Below are positions 1 through 11,280 of a stretch of DNA of 64,000 nucleotides, one piece after another (positions within the stretch are counted from its first letter, which is position 1; every line of letters begins with the position of its first letter). Under the pieces are notes generated by a model. That model saw nothing but the letters and a program-made list of their open reading frames with translations. It did no database searches and had not been told where the DNA came from. The translations under genes and the position numbers were made by a program. Source of the stretch: Macrolepiota albuminosa (taxonomy: Eukaryota; Basidiomycota; Agaricomycetes; Agaricales; Agaricaceae); assembly GCA_027475525.1 (NCBI GenBank), contig JAMWFC010000116.1, forward strand, positions 678,604-742,603, written 5' to 3'.

Positions 1-545
1 TGAACAATGTTAACTTCCAACTAGTTCTGTTATCTTCAGGGTGTGATTTTCAAATAGAGTTTTGTAAGAAGATTCCAGACACAAAGCCATTGATCTTTTA
101 CACAATATATCAAGGTCTATACTACTGTAATATAGTCCAATAGTTCACAAAAGGAAAGAAGGAATTTAGTTGAACTTTGCATGCGATGTTGCCAACAATA
201 CCAGGAAAATGAGAAAAGCAGATTCAATCAACTTGTTCTAGATTTAGTTATTACTAGAGATACTAACTAAACTTTCTGAGAGTTGTGCTAGTATAAGTAT
301 AAGAGATAGTGTATCCAGAGAATTTTGAGGTGTGAGGTGTTTGTTATGTTAAAATGTTTAATCTATTTTAGAAATGAGGAGTCCCCTGACAGTAAGATAA
401 CTTCAAAATGTGCAAATACATTAGGATCTGACTGTGTGCCATAGAACTTTGTATTGTCATATCTGGGGGCTGCATCACTGAATAATGTGGTCTGCAATGT
501 CCCAGACATTATCAAAAGCATGAGCTACATCAGCAAGGCTTCCAC
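1..545. other. No gene seen
   Basis: AT-rich sequence with no open reading frame that I can connect to a gene and no recognisable repeat, apart from the 21-bp LTR relic at 371-391. Confidence 0.5.
371..391 (-). repeat. 21-bp relic of the LTR-S terminus
   Basis: The 21 bases end in agtcccctgaca and are identical to the terminal bases of the reverse-oriented LTR-S copies at 56321-57144. Nothing to the left extends the match, so this is either a deletion remnant or a chance match. Confidence 0.4.
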
Positions 546-1660
546 ATCCCTCTTCCGCCACCCCCCACGCTCTCTGAGATGCCACCCTATGCGGCAGACA
601 TCCACGCACCCCGTTTCCTTCTCTCCCACCCTGATGCCAGATGATGCCAGACGATGCCGGGGGTTGCCGATGGATTCCTATGGATGCCGACAGATACCAG
701 CGGATATTTGGCGGATGCCAATGGATGCACGATGGATGCCAACAGATGCCAACAGATGCCAGCGGGTCACGATGGCTGCCAACAAACTCCGACAGATGCC
801 AGCTGATGGCCAGCTGATGGCTGCTGATGCCAACCCCCCTTTCATGCCACGAAAACTCTTTTGGGAGGTATGCCACCCCCCTTCCACCTCAAAAAATCTA
901 TACAGAAACCTGCGGAAACGTAGGTGGGCGTCCATTCATTGTGTTATCTGACCTTTGAATCTATTCATTAGTAATGGACCTGTAGTGCAACGATTAAATG
1001 TGTGTTCCATTGCTGGAGGCTTTTTCAAGGCCGGGGGTTTGATTCCCCCCACAGGCATACGATGGGCAAGACGACGTTACCTTTTTCCTTGGTCCAACCA
1101 GACCCCATGGACCTGTGTAGGCCTCTGTGGATGTCCACTGATGCCCTGTGCAGGCCTGTGTGGGCCTGCATAGGTTTGAGTCCATCAATGTACATCTGCG
1201 TGGATGTCCGCTGGTGGCTTGTGTAGGCCTGCGTAGGTTTGCAGGGCTCTTTTGTGGATATATGCTGGCGTTGGAGGTGGGAAAAGGAGGGAAGGGGAGG
1301 CACACAGCCTCAAGTTATTGCGGGGAGGAATGGAGAGGAAGGGAAGTGGGAAACCTTGAGGAGGGTTTATTCATGCCATGAAGTCCGTCAATAGAGGAGG
1401 TTTTCACTCATGGGCTGATGCCCGCCAGCGGCCGCTGATGCACATTGATGTCCGCTAGTGTCCGCTGGCATCCATCATGCCTGTGTGCGCATGTATGTGC
1501 CTGCCCTTTATTGATCTACTGGACCATGTCATACAGCACATTGTGACACGTCTGTGGCTCTGTATTCTATGGCACTGTGGGGACTGCTCCACTCCAGTGT
1601 AGTGGACTCCACTGGACACGTATGGTATGGCACAAAGTGAGCTCCTATACAACGTATGAC
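546..1660. repeat. Composite repeat X, copy 1 (uninterrupted)
   Basis: This stretch aligns end to end with 11541-12183 followed by 34789-35175. It contains a degenerate GATGCCA minisatellite (about 630-800), a tRNA-like core (977-1057), a run of variants of a TAGGCCTG/GGATGTC motif (about 1100-1250), a G-rich stretch, and a 3' part near 1500-1650. Its value is as a paralogous empty site: it runs unbroken through the point where copy 2 carries a 22.6-kb gypsy element. The open frames inside it look like by-products of the repeat. I cannot name the family; it could be a large tRNA-derived SINE or a non-autonomous element. Confidence 0.7.
977..1057 (+). repeat. tRNA-like core of repeat X (A and B boxes)
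   Basis: A box-like TAGTGCAACGA is at 983-993 and B box-like GGTTTGATTCC at 1036-1046. The T-arm is perfect: five G, a 7-nt loop TTTGATT, five C. The acceptor ends CCTGT and ACAGG pair. Copy 2 has TGGTGCAATGG (11906-11916) and the same B box (11959-11969). This looks like a tRNA-derived pol III promoter, not a functional tRNA gene: the D and anticodon arms do not fold convincingly. Confidence 0.55.
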
Positions 1661-1689
1661 ACCATCGCTGTTAGTCCTTCTGCTCCTTC

Positions 1690-1965
1690 ACCAACAATGA
1701 ATAGAGGTGGCAAAGAATCGTCATCCATCTCCTCTTCTGCAGGAATGAACAAAGGGGGCAAATCATTGTCTTCGGTCTCCTCTTCCGCAGGAATGAACAA
1801 AGGAGGCAAACAATCCTCTTCCATCTCCTCTTGTGCAGGAATAAACAAAGGTGGCAAAGATTTGTCTTCCGTCTCCTCTTCCGCAGGAATGAACAAAGGC
1901 GGCAAAGATTGGTCTTCCATCTCCTCTTCTGCAGGAATGAACAAAGGAGGGATACCCTCTAAGTC
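1690..1965 (-). repeat. 45-bp coding minisatellite, six units
   Basis: Six successive 15-residue units of the form PPLFIPAEEEMEDxSL make up the acidic C-terminus of the KDZ protein. Units differ at a few positions (E/T, D/N), so this is a diverged natural array and not one of the 77-bp assembly duplications. Confidence 0.85.
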
Positions 1966-3772
1966 AGGGTCACTAATGGATGAATTAGGGATATCCACCT
2001 GGTCGTTGTCAGTTTCCCCCAGCTCCCTGAATGTCCCACGGACATGAGCTGCTGGGGTGGAAGGAAGTTGGGATGCCGGTTGAACCACAACACGAGAGTT
2101 TTCCATTGTAGGGCCATACACCAGTCCAGGTTTACTCTGACTGTAGAGGTGGTGGAATGGATATTGTGTGCTCGAGGGTTCGATATGTGTCAAGGATGGC
2201 CATTGAGGAGAGTCGACATCAGGGAGAGTGGTAGGATGGGCCATGGAGAGGCAGTCTTGAGGATCAGGCTGCTCACCATCAATACTGTTGGTATGGGACT
2301 CGATGCCTGTCAATTGGCCCATCCGAGCAGGATCCACGGACCTGGCAACGGAACTGACAATGGAAGCAGCAACGGACTTGCTGCCAGCAAACAGGCAGAT
2401 CATATTGTTAGCCGTTGGCACATGTTCTGTCCTATCCAGCGACCGCCACTTGTCTAGGGCTAGAAGCGTCCGCTGGTGGCCCCTGGTGGATCCGCTACCT
2501 GCAAACACATGGAGCAAATCGTCTGGTGCTGGTCTGGCTTCCCAGCTTGTTAGTAAATCCGTTGATATTCCGACGGATCGCTCGGTGAAATATTGAATGG
2601 CTGCATCTCTCATCTCAACAGCAGTCCTGTACTTTCGACATAGGAATGGAACCATGTCAAGCAGCTTCTTCCAGTTTGAGTCACACATGTGATCATCAAG
2701 GATTTCTGCCCGATGTGCCAAGGTAGCCATATGGGCCATCTGTGAGACTTCATTTAGTGTAGACCAGAGACTTTTAGTTATCTCCTCAGCCAAATGACCA
2801 GCCCCAAGAATGAAGGATGGGGCAAAGCAGGAAAAACAATCCTCTTTATGCCCATGGACATGAAGAAGTCCTATTGCAAAGTCCATGAGTAGATTATCTG
2901 GCAGGACTTCTCTGGCCTCGGCAAGCCATTCAGAAAATTTGACACACCACTGGCATGCTATGTCATATACCAGTAGAAGACGCTGAATCCCATCCATGTT
3001 GGTCGTCTTAACTCATGTGATGGAAAAGTCTGTGTAAACCTGGCCTTCACCACGGGTCAAGTTTGTTACACTATTAGGAGCAAAGCAGCTGTGCTGTGTA
3101 CATGCCATTGCAACAATACCAGTAATGTTGCATGACTTGTTCATCATCAGGGCCTTTTCAATAGCTTTGAATGTGTTTTCACAAGCTGCTCCCTGGACAG
3201 ACGGAGGTCCAGCGGACAGCCGACGGACAGGATTGAATTGATGAGCGGACGGCGGACAGGTAGAGTTAAAGAATGTCACTCACCGTTGGCTGTTCCTTTG
3301 CGCGCTTGAGATAGTGGGTGAGCTCATCCCTCCTGGCCATCATACCACCACCTTCTGAATGCCATACATCATAAGCAGGATTAGAATGTTGGATGTGATC
3401 TGCCTTGAAGTTGCCATCCATCATTAAAGAACAATTGAACTTCCACTAGACAGGATCTTCTTCACAGTTGGATGGAAGATTAACTTCTGGTTGAGGACAA
3501 GTTGGACAGAATATTGCAAGTTCACCACGGTCCAGCGCCATCGGGTGCCTCAATTCATCATGGCCAAAGCCTGTCTACTTCAACTTCTTCAGCCACCACC
3601 ATGAACAAGAAATTTGTCATAGCTCACGGTAAAGGTTATCCACCTCATCAGAAGATGCAATTGGAGAAGTTATTCTTGCAATTTTCTGCCTACTGGTAGG
3701 CAGATGCTTTGCACTCTAGATTTGTCAGACAGAAGTTGTTCAGCACAGCCATTGTAAAATATGTTTGTGTCT

Positions 3773-3926
3773 GATCAAATGTACTGGGGACCAGCTGCAA
3801 GCGGATGGTATCCTCCACCAAGACATCCATCCCAGAACACTCACATGAAGATCAAATGTACTGGGGACCAGCTGCAAGCGGATGGTATCCTCCACCAAGA
3901 CATCCATCCCAGAACACTCACATAAA
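3773..3926. repeat. 77-bp tandem duplication 1 (probable assembly artefact)
   Basis: 3773-3849 and 3850-3926 match at a period of exactly 77, with one mismatch near the end of the unit. It shifts the KDZ reading frame. Confidence 0.9.
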
Positions 3927-4171
3927 ATGACAGTGATGTAGTGTACTCCAGTTGTGTGAACAATCCATTGTATTGGATTCCCAAAGCAATCATATCTGTC
4001 TATACAGAACCCGTTCATGGCTGGCCGATCTTCTGGAATATCTTCTATTGGCACATTATTCTCTGGGTCCTGTTGCTCTTCCTCTTCCATGATTTGATCA
4101 AGGCTGGCATCTTGAAGTCTGCTCAGGAAATCTGAAGTCAGGGATGGATGCACTGCTGAATGTCCTGGGTC

Positions 4172-4325
4172 GCTATCCGCTGATGGAAGTTCAACATCCA
4201 GTTGATATTCGAGTCGTAGAAACTCTTGCTCCTGAATGTCCTTTTTCTGCTATCCGCTGATGGAAGTTCAACATCCAGTTGATATTCGAGTCGTAGAAAC
4301 TCTTGCTCCTGAATGTCCTTTTTCT
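4172..4325. repeat. 77-bp tandem duplication 2 (probable assembly artefact)
   Basis: An exact repeat with period 77; the match runs for 80 bases. Removing one copy rejoins the two KDZ frames on either side. Confidence 0.92.
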
Positions 4326-4667
4326 GCTCATGGTCCTCAAGAGCCCTGACTCTGACCTTCCCTTGATGACAGTTTGCATGCAATGAATTGTGTTGGATAT
4401 AGAAATACCCTCCAGTATCCGATATATTCATTGGTTGGAAATACCTACTATTCCATACTTCAGATTGGTGAAACGGGTTAGAGTCGTGCATGCGGCAGAA
4501 ACATCCGCAACAGAATATTCTTGACCCAACGCAATCACGGCATCGCCATCGTGCAAGGTAATGGTTAGGAATCAGTAACGTCATCCATTGATTCATGACC
4601 AAGCAATCTATTGAGCAGCTGTGGAACATGGTTGATGAAGTCGTTAAGATAATCTGCCTGTGTCTAT

Positions 4668-4821
4668 GTATGAACTTGAATAATTTGCTCTCAATAATAG
4701 CATACATTCAAATCACCTTTACATGCCTTATGGATATGGGCATTGTATGAACTTGAATAATTTGCTCTCAATAATAGCATACATTCAAATCACCTTTACA
4801 TGCCTTATGGATATGGGCATT
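4668..4821. repeat. 77-bp tandem duplication 3 (probable assembly artefact)
   Basis: An exact repeat with period 77; the match runs for 82 bases. It falls across a probable KDZ intron that would be about 59 bp (GTAAAG to ATAG) without it. Confidence 0.9.
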
Positions 4822-5349
4822 GTATTATCTACATCATCTACTATTGGATTATTGTCCAAGTATGCAAAGTTATCATCATCTGCAAATGCCGCAGGTGGTG
4901 CACCACTCATAATGGGAACGGGACCCAGTAGTAGCCATTGTGTTATGAGGACTGGCAACCCTCGTGTGTTCTGAGTGAGTCGTGTCCTTTCCTCAGCAAA
5001 CGGGATGAGGTCCCTTTGCCTGATGACTGTTGTTTTTGGTTGCTTGTGTTTCTTCAGAGAGTTCAAGTTCATGATCAAAATATCTATGGCCAGGACCTAG
5101 CCATTGGACTGGAGATCTAATGAGACTGCTCATCAATATTGGCAATATGCCCCAGTTTGGATAGGCCAGATACCAGCAGACAGCAGACCCTATCCGTCAA
5201 AGACAAATGGAATCTGTTTGTCATCAACAGACACTGAACGGAAATGTATATTTTATCATGTGATCCTTTGGTTGAGAACTGTGTGGTTGCAGAAAATTAT
5301 ATTGTCTACAAACATGTCTGCCCTCCTGCAACCACCTGAACTAATATTT

Positions 5350-6260
5350 TCATCAAAGAAAAGATGAGTGGAACTGATATTTACAGCAGATGAAAGATTG
5401 ATCTTTGAACCATACAGGGAACTCTACTGCTCCTCAACTACTCCTCAAGCTCAGAGTGCTATCTTGAAGGAAAAAATCCTAACAAATATCTTCAACTACT
5501 AGGCCACTAAGGGGACAGAGCCAAAGACAGGGGAAGAGTGGGCAGAGAGAATCAAAGTAGGTACAGCAACTCATTGCAAAGAACTAGACATCATTTGCTT
5601 GAATAGAAGGTTGTCCAGTATATCAAGAATTGCTGGCACCCTTATTACCAGCATAAAGATCCAAAGGTGCTCCTGAAAACTTCACTGCGAGATGTTGTCC
5701 AGCAGACAATGGCAAAGGAGATAAACGAGGAGATCCAGAACTTGTTGAGGGGTAAGGATCATAATGCCTCAGGATTGGATGCATTTGCACAATATAATGT
5801 GGCTGTCAAAAATGTTATGCATCAACTCACACTATAGGAGGAAAGTCGTTTACGGAAGATGGTGGCAGAATGGAGCGAAAAAGGAAATCCACCAGAAATT
5901 CAGCGCAAGTTGGTACTCCTTCCGTCCCCCATCCATCCTCTATTTGTTGTACATCCATCTGCTTGATTCTGCTTTCTAATTGTTGTCTCTCCAGAAAGGC
6001 CTGAAAGCACAGTTTGAAGCGTGTGGACGATGCAGATGTGCTTCAATTTAGAAAGATGGGCATGTTGAGTAAATTCCAAGCAACTCCGCAAGTCTCAAGC
6101 ACAAATGCTACAGGAGGATGCAGCTTGATACATTAATATGTCTACACCAGCAAACAGGAGTAGCAGCCGCACTAAGGTCATTCGACCAGTCTGCCATCAT
6201 TGATGTGGGGAAGGGGGAAATGTTACATGATATTTTTGTAAACTATAGTGTTACAAAAAT
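5350..6260 (+). pseudogene. Relic of an unrecognised basidiomycete gene
   Basis: Plus-strand fragments in several frames read as protein but are broken by stops. They include FTADERLIFEPYRELY (about 5382), TKGTEPKTGEEWAERI (about 5510), KEINEEIQNLLRG with FAQYNVAVKNV (about 5715-5810), and RLRKMVAEWSEKGNPPEIQRK (about 5845-5910). The charged, helical character and the WxEKGxPPEIQ motif resemble hypothetical proteins that are abundant in Agaricomycetes; this is from memory and I cannot name a function. It faces the Zn-cluster gene at 6485-8809, which is on the other strand. Either the gene has real introns I could not place, or it is dead. Confidence 0.4.
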
Positions 6261-7293
6261 GTAGCAATGTCTATCATAACAAAAAAAAATTGTACAATAA
6301 GAAACCGTCCATCTTAAACCGTCTATCTTCACTTGTCTTCTCTTGCCTTCCATCTCTCAGTAAGCCGACTGGATGATCCGGTCTGTTGCATTGGTGGCTG
6401 ACTACTTTGTGAGTTGCTGCAAGCCTGTCCTCTTGGGCCAGAGAGAGGGTCCTTGGCAGGGACTGGTGGAGGGACAGAAGATGGTTAAGGGGGTGATGGA
6501 GACGTTTGTGTAGGAGACGTCCCTGAGAATGTTTGTTGAAACAGGGATGGAGCAACGGTGAGAGTGGATAAGTCAGTGGCGTTATGGGATTGGTCAGTGG
6601 CGAGGGCAGCGGTGTCACCAGTGGGAATGGATATGTCAGCACTGGCAGGGGATTGGTTAGCAGTGGGGTCAGCAGTGGTTTCTTCCTCTTCAATAATGGG
6701 TCCAAGTCCACTGTGCCCTGTTGGATGCACTGCCACTGATACGATGCTGTACCAGCAGTCAGAGACACAACGCTACATTATCCTGAGCTGACAGACTGGA
6801 GGGACGGGTGGAGATGTAAAGTTGACTCTGCAAAGTGTCAACCATATCCTGAATATGGTAGATCTGCTTTTCCGTCTGACAGATCTGTCTGTTGTGGGAT
6901 GCAAGCATCTCACCCACAAGAGAAACATTGGTTTGCAGGGTTTCTATGCAGCCACCAAGCATGTTGACCTGAGTCTGGTAGCTATGGAAGAAGTCCTCAA
7001 TACATGGTAACCAGCTCTCCTCAGCTGTGACAAATCCATCCCACATCTGCTCCTCAACATTCTGCAATGCTTCCTGGAACCCATTCTCCATGCTGTCCAA
7101 ACAGCTCTCCACCCCTGCCATTACACCAGCCACAATGTCCTCACTGTAACTAGACTCCATTGCCTGCTCCTTGCCCTTTCCCTTAACTGGAAGAGGATCC
7201 ACTGGGCAGTTGGAGGTCGATGGTTGGGATAGATAGATGGACGGTTTTGATGGTCCTGCGATTGGACTGGCTGATTTATCTGCTAACTATTGG

Positions 7294-7447
7294 TTAGCTA
7301 TTTGAGCAGGAAAAGAGTTTCATATCATCATCACTCTCAATAATTGTCACTGACTTCTTTCTCAGTGGTTTTAGCTATTTGAGCAGGAAAAGAGTTTCAT
7401 ATCATCATCACTCTCAATAATTGTCACTGACTTCTTTCTCAGTGGTT
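7294..7447. repeat. 77-bp tandem duplication 4 (probable assembly artefact)
   Basis: The repeat of ttagctatttgagcagg... recurs at exactly +77. It lies in the Zn-cluster/coiled-coil gene. Confidence 0.92.
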
Positions 7448-7515
7448 TTTTCCCCTTTCCCTTGTTGCTGGGCTTGATGGTTTTCTTGACAATCATCAGG
7501 CTGCATGTTTGTTTG

Positions 7516-7988
7516 TGTCAGGGGACCGGTTTCTGGACCGTGTCCAACCCTATTCCGAGCTTAGTCCGACAATACGCCTACTCCTAGCAGATCTGACCGG
7601 CCGCTCGGCCCACCCTTTCCCCTTCCATCTCTTAGTAGTCAGCCTTGATGAGTCATATGCATGGACCTTACTCAGCATCAATTATTGTTAGTCATACTCC
7701 ATTACATACCGGGGCCCGATTAGTAAACAGTATTAGTAATAACACAGCCACCAATGTAGTATATATAGGCAGCCTGTGGATAGAATATCCCCAGGCTGAA
7801 CAATAGCAGTGTTCTTTTGGCCTATCCACACAGACCATAAGCTTCTCTAGCGACATCCAACCCTCTGTTAGCCTTGCTTGTCCCCTGCCTGACTCTTGCC
7901 CGCCCTCATGCTTGCTTGACTCTCGCTCGTCACTCGCACCATTGGCTCTGTGGAAGGAGTTCCGCAGATGTCAAGTGTTCCCCTTACA
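7516..7988. mobile_element. Solo LTR, 473 bp, target site duplication GTTTG
   Basis: The sequence begins TGTCAGGGGACC, ends CCCCTTACA, and has a TATA-like tagtatatataggc near 7758. It is flanked on both sides by the same 5 bp, GTTTG (7511-7515 and 7989-7993). The termini resemble LTR-S but the interior differs. It is inserted in the cysteine-cluster exon of the minus-strand gene. Confidence 0.85.
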
Positions 7989-8859
7989 GTTTGCAAATGA
8001 GCCAGCAGAGATTGCATGCAGTGCCACCCTTTGTCCTGACATACTGTAGCCGCTTACTTGCACAATATTGGCAAGGGGTGTTGATGTGCTGACCCTCACA
8101 ACGAGGTGCTGTCCTCAGATACCTGCCCAACAGCATCCCTCCAGTAATTTCCCCCTTCAGTATCCTGCCCTCTTGTTCTTTCTCTTTCTCTTCCTCTTCA
8201 TCCTCATCCTCATCCTTGTCCTCCTGCTCCTTCTGTTGACAATAGGTACCAGGAGGACATTGACTAATATAGGTCACCCGTTTTGGCTTCTTGGGATTTG
8301 GTGACAGACCAGACAAATCTTCTGCTGCTGGAGGACTCGGTTGTTTTCTCTTCTTCAGAATTGTTGACAGACCAGACAAATCTCCTGCTGCTGGTCTTCT
8401 CATGCCAGTGCCATCAATGGACTGGCCTCAGTCAATGGATCAGGTCGTTCTTTGCCCCCACTTGGTTCTTCCCCCCTTCCACTCCTCTGGGTCCATTTCT
8501 TCACAGCATCCTTCAACCGCCTGGTCATATCCTCATCAGAAAGCTTGCTCTGGAGTAGTGGGATAACTTTGTTGATGAAACTTCTCCTGGCATCAAGGTG
8601 GAGTTTTTTGTCACCCTTGATGTCCCTAACCATCAACCACATGTCAATCTACAGGATGACTATTAGTGCATGTCTATTAGACAGGAGTGCTTGCATCTTA
8701 CCAGGTCCTTCTGCTGTGCTTTGAGTTGATGCAGGTCTTCTCTGAGATCAAGAGATAATACTCAAACATCCTTGTTAATGACCCATTGGTGGAGTTCTTC
8801 ATTAGACATGGTGGATGGAGAATTAAATAAACGGACAAGAACTTTACACGAAGCAAGTT

Positions 8860-10560
8860 CTGAAACAAGATATCATGTGACTCTGTTTAACTTACAAAAG
8901 AAGTTTGATTTATTGCTTGACAAACCTTACTTTGTTTGTCTTACAGTTTATTAAATAGCAATTAGCTAAGCAGGTCAAAAATTATAGACAGTTTGACATC
9001 AATGCACTAGTTGTCAGGTTCTGCTGAGTCAGGGGCTTTCTGGGAAAGCAAAGCCCTTATAAGGTGGACTTGATCTATGAATACCCAGGTGTCTGGAACT
9101 CTGGGGCTAGGACTCCAGGGTTCAAGACGTGGACAAGAGGCGGTCCCAGGGAAGGGAACTTGGTCCGGGGGTTTTGGGTTTTAGAGGCTGAGAGTTGGGA
9201 GGTGGTCGAGTCGGGAACCAGGAGTTCTGAGACGAGACCAAGTTAACAAATTGCAAGTTGCAAAGTGCATACCAAACTTAGAGCACGTGGTTGTTCAGAG
9301 CGTGCCAGTCAAAGCATGCCAGTCAGCGCATACCAAACAAGCAGAGGGCATGCAACAATTCAAGTTAATATCAAGACTAGCAAATACAATGGGGGTTTAC
9401 ACTATAAGTACTAATCCAGGTCTCTGGGGTTCTGGGGTGTCTGGGATAAGTCCCAGGGGCATTGAGTAGTGGGAGGAGGCTGTATACCGGGATTACGCAT
9501 GTGGAGTGCGTGATTAATTGGCATGGAGGGAGTCATGATGCGTGATGGCATGGGAGCGGCTGGTGTGATCTGATGGAGGTGGTTGGCATGATCCAATTGT
9601 TGATCAGGGTTGATGGCAGTTGATCCCAGGCCCATGATGCGGGTTGCTGGGGGGTGCCAGGTAATGGCAGTGTTGATAGTCGTGATGGCGGGGCACATTC
9701 TGTAGAGTTGGAGGGAGGGTTCTGGATGGGGTTCCGAGGGTGTCCTGGGGTGGATCTGGAGAGGAGGGGTCATGACACTAGTGGGAATCGAACCTGCCTA
9801 CTGCAACACACAATGAATACTAATGGATAATATTCCACTAGACTATCGATGCTTACTGTACACTGCTATAGTTGATTTATTGCTTGACAAACCTTACTTT
9901 ATTTATCTTACAGTTTAGTAAATAACAATTAGCTAAGCAGGTCCAAAATTGCAAATGTTTTAATGTTTATTGCACTGAGCAGGAGTCAAACCCACCTAGT
10001 ACAAGCTACAATGAATACCAGTTTAGATTATTCTACTACACAATATGTTCTTAGTGTAAAATATTATAGTGTAAATAAATATTGAAAATAGATATCATAT
10101 CACCCTGTTTAAATTAGGACCTTACTTTGTTTATCATACTGTGTAGTAAATAACAATTAGCTAAGCAGGTCAAAAATTCCAGACAGTTTGATATCAATGC
10201 ACTAGTAGGAATTGAACTCACCTACTGCAAGTCATAATAAATACCAATGAATAATATTCTACTAGACCATTGATCCTTACTGTATACTGCTATGATGTAA
10301 ATACACATCAGTCTAATATTCTGTGTGTCATCAAAAATTCTCGACAGTTTGATGTTTATGCACTAGGGGGAGTCAAACCCACCTATTGCAAGATACAAGG
10401 AATACCAATTGGAAATATTCCACTACACCATACACACTTGTATAATGCTATGGTATACATCAATATCAGTCTAATATTCCTCTGCTACACCCCATGGTTT
10501 TCCTCTTTCCTGTATACTTCTATGGTGTAAATAAATATCAGTCTAATATTATCAATTCAA
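8860..10560 (-). repeat. Tandem array of a tRNA-derived SINE (family Y)
   Basis: At least three to four diverged units of roughly 150-300 bp follow one another. Each has an AT-rich part (ttatttgcttgacaaacc-like, aattagctaagcaggtc) and a tRNA-like head on the minus strand. B boxes on the minus strand lie at 9784-9794 (GGTTCGATTCC), 9982-9992, 10208-10218 and 10369-10379; the A box reads as variants of TGGTCTAGTGGAATA. One unit is split by the solo LTR at 9012-9777. Confidence 0.65.
9012..9777. mobile_element. Solo LTR-T, 766 bp, target site duplication CTAGT
   Basis: It begins TGTCAGGTTCTGCTGAG, ends GGGGTCATGACA, and is flanked by CTAGT at 9007-9011 and 9778-9782. It belongs to the same family as the LTRs at 49251-49985 and 57517-58254, and lies inside a family-Y SINE unit. 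Confidence 0.9.
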
Positions 10561-10639
10561 TACAGATGCACCAGTTGCAGTAAATTCTCTATCAGTTCAA
10601 ATTCTGTATGGGTCCATTTGTGCACTACATGAACACTGT

Positions 10640-10735
10640 CCTGACTTGTGGTAAGCACCTGTGGTACAATGGAATATTCATAAATTGATATTTCATATTA
10701 TGCACAAGAAGTGGGTTTGACTCCTGCTAGTTCAC
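10640..10735 (+). repeat. Family-Y SINE head, plus orientation
   Basis: An A box-like TGGTACAATGG is followed by B box GGTTTGACTCC at 10714-10724. This is the same family as the minus-strand array to the left, in the opposite orientation. I see nothing else supportable between 10736 and 11080. Confidence 0.5.
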
Positions 10736-11084
10736 ATTATATAATAGCAGCAGGCCGCTGACATCTGCTAGCATCATGAATTTGATCCGTTGAAAACTCC
10801 AGAGATTTCTGCAGTGGCACAAGATGGACGAGTTTGTGCGTGTGTTCATTCTAGTGCTCATGACAAGTTGATAATGCACTGTGGCAACTACCTTTGTGCT
10901 GGTTTTTATAAAAAGGTAGCCAGTCCTGGTGTATCGTCACTTGTCATGTATACTGGAATGATCTCATGCGCCAACTCCTCCATCCTATCCTACTTCAGTA
11001 ATTTCTAGAGTTTTGGTTGGATCAACTACCGCAGGCACTTACTACAGGTCAGTATAATGTATATGTAGAGCAAAAATGCACCCA

Positions 11085-11238
11085 TATAAAAACACACCAT
11101 TAGACCCCGTTAAGGTGGAGTAGGGGGAGTAGAACCCACCGCTGTACACAATATTGAATATTATAAAAACACACCATTAGACCCCGTTAAGGTGGAGTAG
11201 GGGGAGTAGAACCCACCGCTGTACACAATATTGAATAT
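11085..11238. repeat. 77-bp tandem duplication 5 (probable assembly artefact)
   Basis: tataaaaacacaccattag... recurs at exactly +77. The unit contains another family-Y-like B box (ggagtagaacc on plus), so the second SINE head here is not independent. Confidence 0.92.
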
Positions 11239-11280
11239 CAATAAATGAATATTTCACTGAACCACTAGGACTGGTTGCAT

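Larger units (their letters stand above)
1645..5078 (-). pseudogene. KDZ-family transposase with CxC2 cysteine cluster (decayed)
   Basis: Read on the minus strand, fragments from 5078 down to 1645 make up a KDZ (Kyakuja-Dileera-Zisupton) DNA transposase. The N-terminal third carries the CxC2-type cluster: WRCRDCVGSRIFCCGC near 4520, then NPFHQSEVW and a G-rich turn. It is followed by the CxC2 extension (GVHYITVILCEC, LVPSTFD, near 3800-3960). The 450-residue frame 1645-2997 holds the transposase core, with YDIACQW, HKEDCFSCFAPSFILGAGH and WSTLNEVS, and HMCDSNWKKLLD further on. The C-terminus is an acidic 15-residue repeat. Genuine stops and lost splice signals occur between 3000 and 3700. The breaks at 3773 and 4172 are 77-bp duplications: dropping the 4172 copy joins the two frames on either side without a stop, and the 4668 duplication lies in a probable short intron. 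No terminal inverted repeats were identified. Confidence 0.85.
6485..8809 (-). pseudogene. Zn2Cys6-like cluster / coiled-coil gene, split by a solo LTR
   Basis: On the minus strand a start at 8809 opens a helical N-terminal region. An intron (GTAAGATGC to TGTAG, near 8649-8700) is followed by a K/P-rich segment with a 21-residue repeat (DLSGLSP and KKRKQ/KKPKR) and an acidic run. A cysteine cluster CQYCASKRLQY...CNLCWLICK lies at about 7985-8065. A solo LTR (7516-7988) interrupts it; the sequence on the far side continues the cluster in frame with a further Cys (QTC), so the pre-insertion gene had CX2CX7C as its second half. The third Cys of the first half is Tyr (TAT, one G-to-A change from TGT). 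Then follow a basic stretch, a coiled coil (6759-7202) and a Pro/Thr-rich tail. The plan matches the antisense genes of the gypsy elements in this window. Its role is unknown; it is disabled by the LTR, and one frame break is the 77-bp duplication at 7294. Confidence 0.6.

Noticed and set aside
454..951. Coding frames of 60-165 codons in repeat X and its second copy
   Set aside because: They come from GATGCCA-type repeats read in several frames on both strands and have no protein character.
8300..8400. Repeat gacagaccagacaaatct...
   Set aside because: The period is 63 bp with mismatches and in frame; a natural repeat in the Zn-cluster gene.
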